Of a stretch of 64,000 nucleotides of DNA, positions 34,384-43,060 are shown piece by piece. Where the stretch lies: contig NZ_JADQDO010000011.1 of assembly GCF_015694465.1 (NCBI RefSeq), positions 1 through 64,000 of the forward strand, given 5' to 3'. The number at the start of each line of letters is the position of its first letter. Positions within the stretch are counted from its first letter, which is position 1. The translations under genes were made by a program, and so were the position numbers. Source of the stretch: Microvirga alba (GTDB taxonomy: Bacteria; Pseudomonadota; Alphaproteobacteria; Rhizobiales; Beijerinckiaceae). The notes below the pieces were generated by a model. The model saw only the letters and a list, made by a program, of their open reading frames with translations. It ran no database searches and was not told the DNA's origin.

Positions 34384-34928
34384 GGATCGGATCGTGCACG
34401 CATTAAATGCGACTCGCAGCATGCTCCACGCTCGTCGCGATCATTCCTATTGAGCTGCATCGCCCGATGATCCTGCTAATCCGATTATTCAAGTAGCGGC
34501 TCTGCCGGATCCGGATCAGTTTGAGCAGACGCCTTGAACGATCCTGCAGGGTGCTCTCGGCATCACACAACAGGATTGCCTCACGATTGGTCTGGCTGCC
34601 ATCGATCACGATTCTCTCGGGACGGCCGCGTTTCATCGATGTGCCATCTGCGGGTGACCGGACGCTTGCGCCGATGGACTGCTCCAGCAGAAGCGGAGCA
34701 TAGTGAACGGTCCAGCGGTGGATTGTGGCGTGGTCAACGGAGATGCCGCGCTCAGCTATCATCTCCTCGAGATCCAGCAGGCTGAGGCTATAAGCGAGAT
34801 ACCACCGGACGCACGGCAGGATGACCGAGCTATCGAAATCGCGGCCCTTTGAACATGTGAATCTCCGGAGTTTTGCCGGATGCGTAGACCGAACTGAGTT
34901 ACTGAACAGTTTGCGATGGATCCGATCC
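34384..34928 (-). mobile_element. Internally deleted IS6-family element with terminal inverted repeats
   Basis: GGATCGGATC at 34384-34393 and its exact complement at 34919-34928 bound a 545 bp segment encoding an IS6-type transposase on the minus strand. Intact members are usually about 0.8 kb, so roughly 250-300 bp are missing. Target duplication is not evident to the eye. Confidence 0.6.
34403..34856 (-). pseudogene. IS6-family transposase, frameshifted and deleted
   Basis: The N-terminus matches IS6 transposases (KGRDFDSSVILPCVRWYLAY, then DLEEMIAERGISVDHATIHR), and the C-terminal part has RIVIDGSQTNREAI and RQSRYLNNRI. The middle, with the first catalytic Asp and the DETY motif, is missing. 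The ancestral ATG at 34856 is followed by an extra G, so the reading frame breaks after about four codons. It cannot encode an active transposase. Confidence 0.75.
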
Positions 34929-34952
34929 ACTTAGTCGGAAAATAAAACTCCC

Positions 34953-34990
34953 TAACAAGAACAGGCGCCGCTCCGAAGAGGGGCGCCTGC
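34953..34990 (-). terminator. Rho-independent terminator of the hydroxylase operon
   Basis: On the minus strand an eight-bp stem (CAGGCGCC/GGCGCCTG), one mismatch and three further pairs close a TTCG tetraloop, followed by TTCTTGTT. It lies about 28 bp after the stop of the molybdenum-binding subunit. Confidence 0.75.
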
Positions 34991-35017
34991 CAGAAAAACC
35001 AATGCTCCCACGAAATC

Positions 35018-37237
35018 TTAGGTCAGCCCTGCCTTGATGCGGTCGGGTGTAAACGGAAGTTGGCGGAACCGAACATCAGTCGCATCGAAGATAGCATTGG
35101 CCAGGGCAGCGGAGGTCGGGCCCTGGGATGCTTCGCCGGTGCCGAGATAGGCCTCGCCCGGGCGATTGATTACGGTGACTTCGACGGGTGGCACCTCCGA
35201 GAAGGTCAGGATCGGATAGCTTGCCCAGTCCTCGGAGAGAACCTTGGAGTTGTCGAACTTCACCTCTTCCTTGAGGCTCCAGGACAGCGACTGGATCACG
35301 CCACCCTCGATCTGGTTGGCGATGCCGTCAGGGCTGACGACGTGCCCGCTATCGGCAGCTGTCGCAACTCTGACGACGCGGACGCGGCCGTTGCGCCGGT
35401 TCACCTCCACCTCCATCGCAACGGCGCAGAAGCCTGCGTAGTTCTTGTATCGAGCAAAGGCGATGCCGCGACCGCGACCTGCTTTCTTCTCGAACTTGTC
35501 CCAGCCGAAGGACTCTGCGGCCTTCACGAGCACGTCACGGGCGCGCTGATCCTTCAGGAACCGCAGACGATACTCGAGCGGGTCCGCCCCTGCCCCTTTG
35601 GCAAGCTCGTCGATGAATGACTCGATTGCGAAAACATTGGCATAGGCACCAAGCCCACGGGTCGAAGAGACCCGGAGCGGCATCTCGGTAATGAAGTGGG
35701 TCACCACCCGCTGTCCGGGGAAGTCGTAGAGTGCGATTGCGTTGCGGTCGGCCGCATAATTCGGAGGACCGCCATTGCGCGGAACGGGCTGCTGAAACGG
35801 CTTTTCGAGATAGCGGGCTGAGAGCAGATTACCAGGCTCCCCCCCGGGCCGTGTCCCATGGGGCGTCGACCACAGATCGAGGTTCCAGTCGAGTATGTTG
35901 CCCTGTGCGTCCACTGCCGCCCGGGTCTTGACTACCATGGCTGAGCCATAGGGCTCCCACTTGTGCTCCTGCTCACGGCTGTAGACGAGCCGAACGGGTC
36001 GGCCGGGCAGCGCTGTCGCGAGCAGGGCCGCATCGGCGGCCGCATCGTCGGCCATGTTGTGACCGTAGCAGCCCGAGCCCTGCATATGCTGGCAGCGGAC
36101 CTTGCCAACCTCCATGCCGAGCATTTTTGCGATCGCCTCGGCAGTCTCGAAAACGCTCTGGCTATGGGTCTGAATGGTGAGAGTGCCATCACCGCCCAGG
36201 GTGCCAATCGCTGCCGACGTCCCGATCGAGGCGTGCATGTGATAGGGCCGCCGATAGGTCGCCTCGACCACCTTGGCCGGCTCGCCTCCTGCCGGGCGCT
36301 CCTTTTTGTGAATCTCCTTGTCAGCTGTCTTTGCCGCGAGCAACCAATCGTAAATCCCTTCGTGGCCGGGGAGGACGTTCTGGACTTCCCATTTTGCAGC
36401 ATTGGTCAGCTCCGCAGCGGCCGCGATCGCCTGCTCCTCGCGTTCAGCGATGATGCCAAGGAAGCTGCCATTGCGCACGATCTTGAGGACGCCGGGCATC
36501 TTTTCGATCGGACCTGTGTCTACCTGCGTCAGCTTCGCCGAATAGGTCGGGGGCCGTACGATCCGACCGTGCACCATGCCCTCAGGGCGGTATTCTTGAA
36601 GGAAGATCGCTTCGCCCGTCATCTTCGCCGGAATATCGACGCGTGTGACCGACTTGCCGATATAGCGGTGTTCGGAAACGGGCTTCAGCGGGACATTGCC
36701 GGTTGCCTGCCGTTCCAATTCCTTGCCGGTCACCAACTCCCAATAGGTTGCCTTCGCGCCTCCGGGACCGGTGACAATGCCGTCGGAAACCTTCAGCGAC
36801 TCGATCGGCTGCCCCAGTTTTCCCGCTGCCATCTCGATGAGGATGCGGCGAACTTCTGCCGAAGCCTGCTGAACTGCGGGAGCGCAGCCCGGCATGGATT
36901 GGGAACCGGCGGTCGTACCTTCGTTGGGGACGACGGCAGTGTCTCCGGAGATCAGCTTGACTCGTTCAAGATTCACATCGAGCTCGTCGGCGCAGATCTG
37001 CGTAACCGCAGTCAGAATGCCCTGACCGAGTTCGACCTTGCCGATCATCAAAGTGACGGTCCCTTCGGCATTGATCCTGAGCCAAGCGCTCAGCAGGGGC
37101 GTCTCCTTCAGGTCGCCGGCTAGTTTCCCTGTCGTTTCGGCCGCAATGCCGATATCGAGAGGAACTGTAAACGCCAGAGTCAGGCTCCCGATGGTCTGCA
37201 GGAAGCCGCGGCGGTTGAGAGTAAACGGCTTGTTCAT
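35018..37237 (-). CDS. Molybdenum hydroxylase large subunit (isoquinoline 1-oxidoreductase beta type)
   Basis: A 739-residue molybdopterin-cytosine-dinucleotide protein of the IorB family. The N-terminus is a twin-arginine signal (LNRRGFLQTIGSLTLAF), so the enzyme is exported folded. Mo-cofactor regions include GKVELGQGILTAVTQI, GSQSMPGC, GSGCYGHNMADDAA and the late GTGEASQGPTSAALANAIFD carrying the catalytic Glu. The family hydroxylates N-heterocycles or oxidises aldehydes in the periplasm. It starts four bases after the iron-sulfur subunit gene. No cytochrome c or maturation gene of the usual sets is adjacent. Confidence 0.9.
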   Translation of the reverse strand: MNKPFTLNRRGFLQTIGSLTLAFTVPLDIGIAAETTGKLAGDLKETPLLSAWLRINAEGTVTLMIGKVELGQGILTAVTQICADELDVNLERVKLISGDTAVVPNEGTTAGSQSMPGCAPAVQQASAEVRRILIEMAAGKLGQPIESLKVSDGIVTGPGGAKATYWELVTGKELERQATGNVPLKPVSEHRYIGKSVTRVDIPAKMTGEAIFLQEYRPEGMVHGRIVRPPTYSAKLTQVDTGPIEKMPGVLKIVRNGSFLGIIAEREEQAIAAAAELTNAAKWEVQNVLPGHEGIYDWLLAAKTADKEIHKKERPAGGEPAKVVEATYRRPYHMHASIGTSAAIGTLGGDGTLTIQTHSQSVFETAEAIAKMLGMEVGKVRCQHMQGSGCYGHNMADDAAADAALLATALPGRPVRLVYSREQEHKWEPYGSAMVVKTRAAVDAQGNILDWNLDLWSTPHGTRPGGEPGNLLSARYLEKPFQQPVPRNGGPPNYAADRNAIALYDFPGQRVVTHFITEMPLRVSSTRGLGAYANVFAIESFIDELAKGAGADPLEYRLRFLKDQRARDVLVKAAESFGWDKFEKKAGRGRGIAFARYKNYAGFCAVAMEVEVNRRNGRVRVVRVATAADSGHVVSPDGIANQIEGGVIQSLSWSLKEEVKFDNSKVLSEDWASYPILTFSEVPPVEVTVINRPGEAYLGTGEASQGPTSAALANAIFDATDVRFRQLPFTPDRIKAGLT

Positions 37238-37240
37238 CTC

Positions 37241-37720
37241 TTAGGCCTCCTTCGCCGCACGCAATACCGCACGAACAATCCGGTTCTGCGAACCGCAACG
37301 GCAGAGATTGGCATTCAAAGCGGAGCGGACTTCGCCATCGCTTGGGTTCGGGTTGCGATCGAGAAGAGCTTGCGCCTGCAGGATCATGCCGGACAGGCAA
37401 TAGCCGCACTGAGCTGCCTGCTCGTCGATGAATGCTTGCTGCAGCTTGCTCGGCTTGTCGCCTTCACGCAACCCTTCGAGCGTTGTCACGGACCGCCCTA
37501 TGGCGGCTGACATCATTGTTTGACAGGATCTGACAGGCTCGCCATCGATCAGTACCGTGCAGGCCCCACATTGTGACTTGCCACAGCCGAACTTTGTCCC
37601 GTTGATCCGAAGGTCGTTCACAAGGACGTACAGTAGCGGCGCGTTCCCAGGCGCTTCTACGTTAACGTCCTTTCCATTCAAGCGGAAAGCAACCACGTTA
37701 CTGTCTCCCATCGAGTTCAT
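37241..37720 (-). CDS. [2Fe-2S] subunit of molybdenum hydroxylase (IorA type)
   Basis: A 159-residue protein with both iron-sulfur clusters of the xanthine-oxidase family: the plant-ferredoxin type site (CGKSQCGACTVLIDGEPVRSC) and the C-terminal helical site (CGYCLSGM...CRCGSQNRI). It passes electrons from the Mo centre of the large subunit. No signal of its own; the family is exported together with the Tat-bearing partner. Two nearby ATGs (37720, 37711) are possible starts. Confidence 0.92.
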   Translation of the reverse strand: MNSMGDSNVVAFRLNGKDVNVEAPGNAPLLYVLVNDLRINGTKFGCGKSQCGACTVLIDGEPVRSCQTMMSAAIGRSVTTLEGLREGDKPSKLQQAFIDEQAAQCGYCLSGMILQAQALLDRNPNPSDGEVRSALNANLCRCGSQNRIVRAVLRAAKEA

Positions 37721-38750
37721 TTGTATTTCACACCCGCATTAGAACTCTTGTGCGGCGCACTCTTGTAAAGTCGAAACTTTCACCAAGCGATCGAGTATTT
37801 TTAGCGTAAGGTCGGGGGCTCGCGCCGGCAGGGGTGCAAAGCATTCGTACAGCTTAACGAAACTAGATTTGCATGCAAGAACTGCATATCCAAGTCCCGC
37901 CCCCATACGCCGGAAACGCTTTATTACCTCGGTCGGGCCAGATTGCTTGTATCATCCGAGCAAGGATCTGATGATGAAACTTCATATCGCAACGTCAATC
38001 CTTGTTGCAGCCTGGCGACCATGGCAATCGCGGATGGCAAACGCAGATCGGCCCACGCTCTAGGCAGCAAAAGCCCTCGAACTCCTCTCAAAGAGGCAGC
38101 GTTATTAGACGGTCGCACTACACGCCAGGATCTCACCAACGCATGGTGTTGCTACGGTGTATCAATATCAATCAGCCAAATAGGCGCCGCGGTCGAGAGT
38201 GCAACTTAACGGGTTGAAACGGGTCCGCCCCTCAAAGATCGTCAGATCGGAAACCAGCAACCATACCAGTCACCTCGGCCCAGACTCTGAAGCGTGGGCT
38301 CTATACCCGTGATGATCAGTGACGTCGGAGTTGGCAGGACGGCGGAAGAGGTTCGCCATCTCAGTTTGACCGAGAAAAATGGGGAGCCTGACCTGCTGAT
38401 TTGAAGCACTTCTAAAATCAGAGCCAGTGTAAATATCTCTACCGTGCCATCGGCAGCAACGACGATACCATAGATTTCTGGCTCAGTGAACGGCGAAATG
38501 TGGCGGCCGTCGGTACGGTCAGGTCGCACCTGTGCTGCGATCATGAGGGCGCACAGGATCGCTCACAGATCGAATTGTTTTGAACATGCTGCTTTATCCG
38601 CCGAGGCGTTGGTCATAGCCGACCGATAGGAAAGAAAGATTTGAGAACCCCAAAATTGCGGCCATTGAACATCGCACACCTCCATGGATATCGGATGCAT
38701 ATCCGGACCCGAGTTGCCGTAGGATTAGCGGCAGTGCCGTATTGCGCCCC
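37721..38750. other. About 1 kb without a convincing gene
   Basis: Only short frames occur, none with both a good ribosome binding site and a recognisable domain. A 100-codon minus-strand frame at 38242-38544 (starting MIAAQVRPDRTDGRHISPF) is the best candidate, but its second half looks unlike a folded protein. An imperfect palindrome (GGATAT...ATATCC) lies near 38.68-38.70 kb beyond the DegT stop. The region may hold decayed genes and the promoter of the hydroxylase operon. Confidence 0.35.
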
Positions 38751-39956
38751 TCAACTTCGGATCGCTCGATAAATCGCCCCCAACTGACGCTCCTCCATCA
38801 TTTCGCTTGTTGAGATGATAAGCGTTCGCCGCGCCAGATCAGACGCGTTCGTCGTCGTCGACGTGATCCTGCCCGAGAGATAGGGGTACTCATCAATGGC
38901 ACATGCAAACAAGCGAGAAACCCCCGACCCGAGTGACCAAAGAACGCGAAGTGCCTCGTCACACGCTTTGCCGGAGGTGAAAGTCACGAACACGAAGGAC
39001 CCGGTCGGCTGATAGCCCTCTGCGGGCGAATGGGTGCTAATTTCCGGGCAAGCCCGTTCGAGTTGATCGGACAATGCGTCGAACCTGTCCCGGGTTCGGT
39101 CGAGATGATCCCTCAATCGGGATAGCGCCTGACAACCGACTTTTCGTCTCCAAGAGCCGACCTTATGAAGCGGAATGGGGCCAGTGAAGTAATCTCCGAT
39201 GGCCCTGATCGGGTCGTTTCGCTTCAGCCAGTAGCGCCGAGGGCCTCCGTAAACAAAACTGAGGCACAAAGGATTATAGAGAAAGTGGTAGGCCAGCAGC
39301 TCAAGGCTCCTGCGCAGCTCCAGCAAGCGCTTATGATTTCTCAATCGCGTCGAGGTTTCACGAAGACCCCGCCGAATTTCCGGCGTTTCACCATAGAGAC
39401 AGCCGCCTTCGTAAAGCGTGAACCCCTTCCCGGCGGCAAAACTGAAAATTCCGATATGGCCAGCGGTCCCAACAGGCCGTCCGTTGTATTTGGCACCAAA
39501 ACTTTGCGCAGCGTCTTCGATCACGAAGATCTCCCGCGAGGCTGCCTGAATGAAGCACCTCACGCGATCCACATCGGTCAATGCGCCACCGTAATGCGTT
39601 GGAACAACGCAGAGTGTTTCGTCGTCAAGCTGTTTGCCCAAATGGGTCAAGTCGAGATCAAAGCCGCCCCGAACCGTGTCACACACGGCAATCCTCAACC
39701 CCGCCTGTTCTGCGGCCAAAACGACGAGTGGGCACGTGTATCCGGCTATCACGACCTTTCGGCGTCGCGACAGGGTCTTTAGATACTCGAATGCGATGAC
39801 GAGAGATGCTGTTCCGGAGCACTCAAGCTGAACCTCCGGAACGTCGAGGAACTCCGCAATCCGCTCTTCCAGATTCGAGGGCCCTCTAAACGCCCCTATG
39901 AGATCGCTCCATTTGGGTCTGAGACCAGAAGTCGGAGGAGCCTCTCGCAGGATCAT
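38751..39956 (-). CDS. DegT/DnrJ/EryC1/StrS-type aminotransferase
   Basis: A 401-residue PLP enzyme. EDAAQSFGAKYNGRPVG is the conserved cofactor-contact segment and SFAAGKGFTLYEGG contains the Schiff-base Lys, as in sugar aminotransferases such as ArnB. The family converts keto-sugars or cyclitols to amino forms. The start at 39956 overlaps the preceding transporter stop by four bases (ATGA); longer in-frame extensions are shadow sequence of that gene. It is the last gene of the sigma-54 operon, next to two ArnE/ArnF-like transporters. Confidence 0.85.
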   Translation of the reverse strand: MILREAPPTSGLRPKWSDLIGAFRGPSNLEERIAEFLDVPEVQLECSGTASLVIAFEYLKTLSRRRKVVIAGYTCPLVVLAAEQAGLRIAVCDTVRGGFDLDLTHLGKQLDDETLCVVPTHYGGALTDVDRVRCFIQAASREIFVIEDAAQSFGAKYNGRPVGTAGHIGIFSFAAGKGFTLYEGGCLYGETPEIRRGLRETSTRLRNHKRLLELRRSLELLAYHFLYNPLCLSFVYGGPRRYWLKRNDPIRAIGDYFTGPIPLHKVGSWRRKVGCQALSRLRDHLDRTRDRFDALSDQLERACPEISTHSPAEGYQPTGSFVFVTFTSGKACDEALRVLWSLGSGVSRLFACAIDEYPYLSGRITSTTTNASDLARRTLIISTSEMMEERQLGAIYRAIRS

Positions 39957-40348
39957 ATGTGCGTCGCATCCGTCTCGGTTTTCGCCAGGAGGAGAACACC
40001 ACCCAGGATCGCCGCGCATCCGAAAAGTTGGATGAGGTTCAGCCGGTCCCCAAACAGGACCATCGATGCCGCAGTGACTGTGACGATTTCCAAATGTGAG
40101 GCCGCGAACAGAAGGCCAACAGGGGCGTCCCGAATGAGAGTCATATAGACAATGAACGCACCGCCATAAGCGAGTGCGATCGTGAGGGCCCATGGCTCGG
40201 ACAGCAGCCGCGACGCGAAGTCGAGGCCAATCTGGATAGGTGCAACGTTTTCGCCTGTTATCTTGAAGCCAATTTGACCGAGTGTATCGAGGGCCAGCAA
40301 AGCCAAGAAGCCGATCAGGAAATGTGTACGTTTCACGCCCCGCCCCAC
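39953..40348 (-). CDS. Small EamA/SMR-like transporter (second of a pair)
   Basis: A 131-residue membrane protein with four predicted helices, like ArnE/ArnF or SMR half-transporters: LGQIGFKITGE in helix 1 and VTVTAASMVLFGDRLNLIQLFG before helix 4. It overlaps the first pair member by 16 bases and the aminotransferase by four. Paired small transporters of this type often work as heterodimers and flip lipid-linked sugars or export amines. Confidence 0.8.
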   Translation of the reverse strand: MGRGVKRTHFLIGFLALLALDTLGQIGFKITGENVAPIQIGLDFASRLLSEPWALTIALAYGGAFIVYMTLIRDAPVGLLFAASHLEIVTVTAASMVLFGDRLNLIQLFGCAAILGGVLLLAKTETDATHI

Positions 40349-40719
40349 CCCACCAGAGCAACGCCAAACGCGATGAGCGAAACGGCGACTGCGCGCTTAC
40401 GAGAAATGTATTCCTTGAACAACAAATGGCCCCCGATCAGCACGCCGATGATGTTGACGCTGCCGACCATAACGCCTTGCGACAGCGGAACGAGGGAGAG
40501 GAACGAGAGCCACAACAGTGCTTCGAAAACGAACGCTCCGATCCCAAGCCAAAGTAGCCAGCTTCCAAGCATTCGACGCCATCTCGCAACGCCGGAGCTT
40601 TCGCCCGCTTCAAGCGACGCGGCCTTGAAGGCAAGTTGCCCCACGGTGTCGCACACCAAATTTCCAAGCCAAAGGAGTGTCGCGAGAGGGCTCATCAGCC
40701 GATCCATAGTTGATGGCAT
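40333..40719 (-). CDS. Small EamA/SMR-like transporter (first of a pair)
   Basis: A 128-residue protein with four predicted helices. LVCDTVGQLAFKAASLEAG parallels the start of its partner, and PLSQGVMVGSVNIIGVLIGGHLLFKEYI matches the ArnE/EmrE-like second half. The two members differ enough to suggest opposite membrane topology in a heterodimer. It lies 82 bp after the MipA/OmpV gene. Confidence 0.8.
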   Translation of the reverse strand: MPSTMDRLMSPLATLLWLGNLVCDTVGQLAFKAASLEAGESSGVARWRRMLGSWLLWLGIGAFVFEALLWLSFLSLVPLSQGVMVGSVNIIGVLIGGHLLFKEYISRKRAVAVSLIAFGVALVGWGGA

Positions 40720-40801
40720 GCCAATGGAAAGCCATCCTCGCTTGGCTCAAAGGACTTCCGCGCATTGTACGTTCGTGCGAGCAGTACGGGCATCTGAACA
40801 C

Positions 40802-41674
40802 CTAAATTGCGTTGAGTCTGAAGGCGTAACTAAGACCTAATCCGAATGTGAGTTGATCCCTCGATCCAAAACGTGTGGTGATCGGGCTTGCGCCGGCATC
40901 GCCAACGAGGCGGTCATACCGGTGGAATACAGTTGTTCTCCACTGCTCCGACCAATCGTAGCTGAGCCCTATGCCGTAGCCGATCGACTTCACGCCTCCA
41001 CGAGCATTGAAGGGCGGCACGAGACCGTTCCGAAAGGACGCGAGCGGAGAAACCCCGAATTCCTGCTGCATGGTCCGATTATCGGCGAGTGAGAGGCGCG
41101 GACCACAAGAGAGGGTGAAGGCCCCAAACTGCTGAACGAGATCCATGGAGAGATCGGCGACAAAGCCGTCCTGTCCACGGACTCCATGCCTGACTTCCAC
41201 ACGGGTCCGAAGCATCTCCGGAACCGGCCAGAATTCCGCAAAGACCCCGGGCTCGATCGTCCAGGGATAATTGTTCAAACCAGCGAGGCGAATATCATCG
41301 CTCGTGGACCGGCCGGATCTGAGATTGACGACAGGGCCGACCTTGAAATTTGAGGTACTGAAGAGCGTGTAGTCGAGGCTATCGTCCGGGGCCCCAAAAT
41401 CCTCAGGCTCATTTGGTTGCCTAAAACTGACCGATGGAAGTCCCGACAATCCGTATTTCGCAGATCCTTCGTATTGCGGACTGAACAGGCTTGTTGCTCC
41501 GATGGTAACAATCCAACCAGAGGAAGTCTCGGCGTCAGGCGCCCCACCCTCGACACCCTGAGCCCTCGCCTCAAGCGCGGGCATCACCTGGGCGATGACA
41601 GCGAGAAATGCAACGGGACCTGTTATCGCGCGTCGCGCGTATTGCCCAGACCCTACCCATCGAAATTTAGCCAT
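40802..41674 (-). CDS. MipA/OmpV family outer-membrane protein
   Basis: A 290-residue protein with a signal peptide (cleavage near EARAQG) followed by a beta-barrel pattern of alternating strands. The start IGATSLFSPQYEGSAKYGLSGLPSVSF and the final aromatic strand LTFGLGLSYAFRLNAI are typical of MipA/OmpV proteins. The family is scaffold-like in E. coli and is often induced by two-component systems responding to envelope stress or antimicrobials. It starts nine bases after the response-regulator stop. Confidence 0.85.
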   Translation of the reverse strand: MAKFRWVGSGQYARRAITGPVAFLAVIAQVMPALEARAQGVEGGAPDAETSSGWIVTIGATSLFSPQYEGSAKYGLSGLPSVSFRQPNEPEDFGAPDDSLDYTLFSTSNFKVGPVVNLRSGRSTSDDIRLAGLNNYPWTIEPGVFAEFWPVPEMLRTRVEVRHGVRGQDGFVADLSMDLVQQFGAFTLSCGPRLSLADNRTMQQEFGVSPLASFRNGLVPPFNARGGVKSIGYGIGLSYDWSEQWRTTVFHRYDRLVGDAGASPITTRFGSRDQLTFGLGLSYAFRLNAI

Positions 41675-41683
41675 AACTTCTTC

Positions 41684-43060
41684 TCAATCGAAACTATGAT
41701 CGGCGCGGATTCCAAGCTTCTTGATGCGATGCCACAAGCTTCGCTCCGTCACGCCCAGGCGCTCCGCAGCCCTGACCTGAACGCCGTTCGTTTCGCGCAA
41801 AGCCTTAAGAATAAAGCTCCGTTCAATCTGCGCGAGCTCTGCATCGAGATCATCTGGCAGCTTGGAGGGAGAATTCGCTTTGGGCTGACCTTCCAAGACA
41901 TAGCGGGGAAGATCAGGAACGTCGATACTGGCGCCTCGCGCGACAATCACCGCGCGCTGGACGCAGTTCTGAAGCTCGCGAACATTACCCGGCCAAGGAT
42001 ATGCGACCATTGCGGCTTCGGCGGCTGGGGTGAAGCCGACGAGGCGCTTTGCCATATCTTGAGCGAACGATCGAAGAAATTGGCTGGCGAGGAGCGGTAT
42101 ATCTTCGGCGCGGTCCCGCAAGGGAGGGATCGCCATCGGGAAAATGTTGAGGCGATAGTAGAGATCTTCTCGAAATTCCTGCGCCTTGATCATCTTCCGC
42201 AAGTTCTTGTGCGTCGCTGCGATGATCCGCACATCGACGCTAACAGACTTACTTGCCCCGATAGGCTCGAAAGTCTGCTCCTGGATGGCACGTAAGAGCT
42301 TCGCCTGGATCGAGATCGGCATGTCGCCGATCTCGTCCAGAAAGAGGGTTCCACCGTCTGCGAGCGCAAATCGCCCCTCCCGCGCGCTCACCGCTCCAGT
42401 GAACGCACCCTTGGTATGGCCGAAGAGCTCGCTTTCGAGCAGTGCCTCAGGTATCGCGGCGCAATTGACCGCAACGAACGGCTTGAGATGACGCGGGCTG
42501 TTGTAGTGGATTGCGCGGGCCACAAGTTCCTTTCCGGTTCCACTCTCGCCTTCAAGGAGAACCGTTGCGCGGCTTCCACAAACTTCCGTGATCTGTTGCA
42601 GGACGATCCTGAAGACCGCGCTTTGACCTGACAGGTTCTCAAATTTGTACTTTTCCTCGAGTTCGTCACGTAGTCGGCGATTCTCTTTGAGCATCTCGCC
42701 GAGCTTGAGCGCCCGAGCAATTGTCGCAACTACATCGTCGATCTCAAAGGGCTTCGAAATATAGTCGAATGCGCCCTCTTTAACGAGATCGACGGCGTCG
42801 CGCACTGACGCGTAGGCCGTCATGACAATGACGGGGATGTCAGGCCTCGTCTCCTGAATTTGGTGGAGTAAGTCGCGGCCACCAAGGTCAGGCATGCGTA
42901 GATCTGCAAGAACTATATCCACGTGGGACGAGCCCAATGCCTCCTGAGCCGCTTGAACGGAGCCTACCGCCTGGGTGTCGAAGCCCCGCTCGTCGAGAGC
43001 GACGGAGAGCACTTCCGCAAGGCGGATCTCGTCATCAACGACCAGAACAGACGGCTTCAT
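41684..43060 (-). CDS. Sigma-54-dependent response regulator (NtrC/AtoC type)
   Basis: A 458-residue enhancer-binding protein. The receiver domain (1-120) has VLVVDDE and VLADLRMPD (phosphorylated Asp); the AAA+ domain (about 140-375) has GESGTGKE and the sigma-54 contact loop GAFTGA; a Fis-type helix-turn-helix ends the protein (VQVRAAERLGVTERSLWHRIKK). The start at 43060 overlaps the kinase gene by 26 bases. With GAFTGA intact it should activate sigma-54 promoters, two of which lie at the head of this operon. Confidence 0.93.
   Translation of the reverse strand: MKPSVLVVDDEIRLAEVLSVALDERGFDTQAVGSVQAAQEALGSSHVDIVLADLRMPDLGGRDLLHQIQETRPDIPVIVMTAYASVRDAVDLVKEGAFDYISKPFEIDDVVATIARALKLGEMLKENRRLRDELEEKYKFENLSGQSAVFRIVLQQITEVCGSRATVLLEGESGTGKELVARAIHYNSPRHLKPFVAVNCAAIPEALLESELFGHTKGAFTGAVSAREGRFALADGGTLFLDEIGDMPISIQAKLLRAIQEQTFEPIGASKSVSVDVRIIAATHKNLRKMIKAQEFREDLYYRLNIFPMAIPPLRDRAEDIPLLASQFLRSFAQDMAKRLVGFTPAAEAAMVAYPWPGNVRELQNCVQRAVIVARGASIDVPDLPRYVLEGQPKANSPSKLPDDLDAELAQIERSFILKALRETNGVQVRAAERLGVTERSLWHRIKKLGIRADHSFD

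Noticed and set aside
38242..38544. Possible 100-residue minus-strand gene
   Set aside because: The start is weak and the second half lacks protein-like pattern; mentioned only within the gene-poor stretch.
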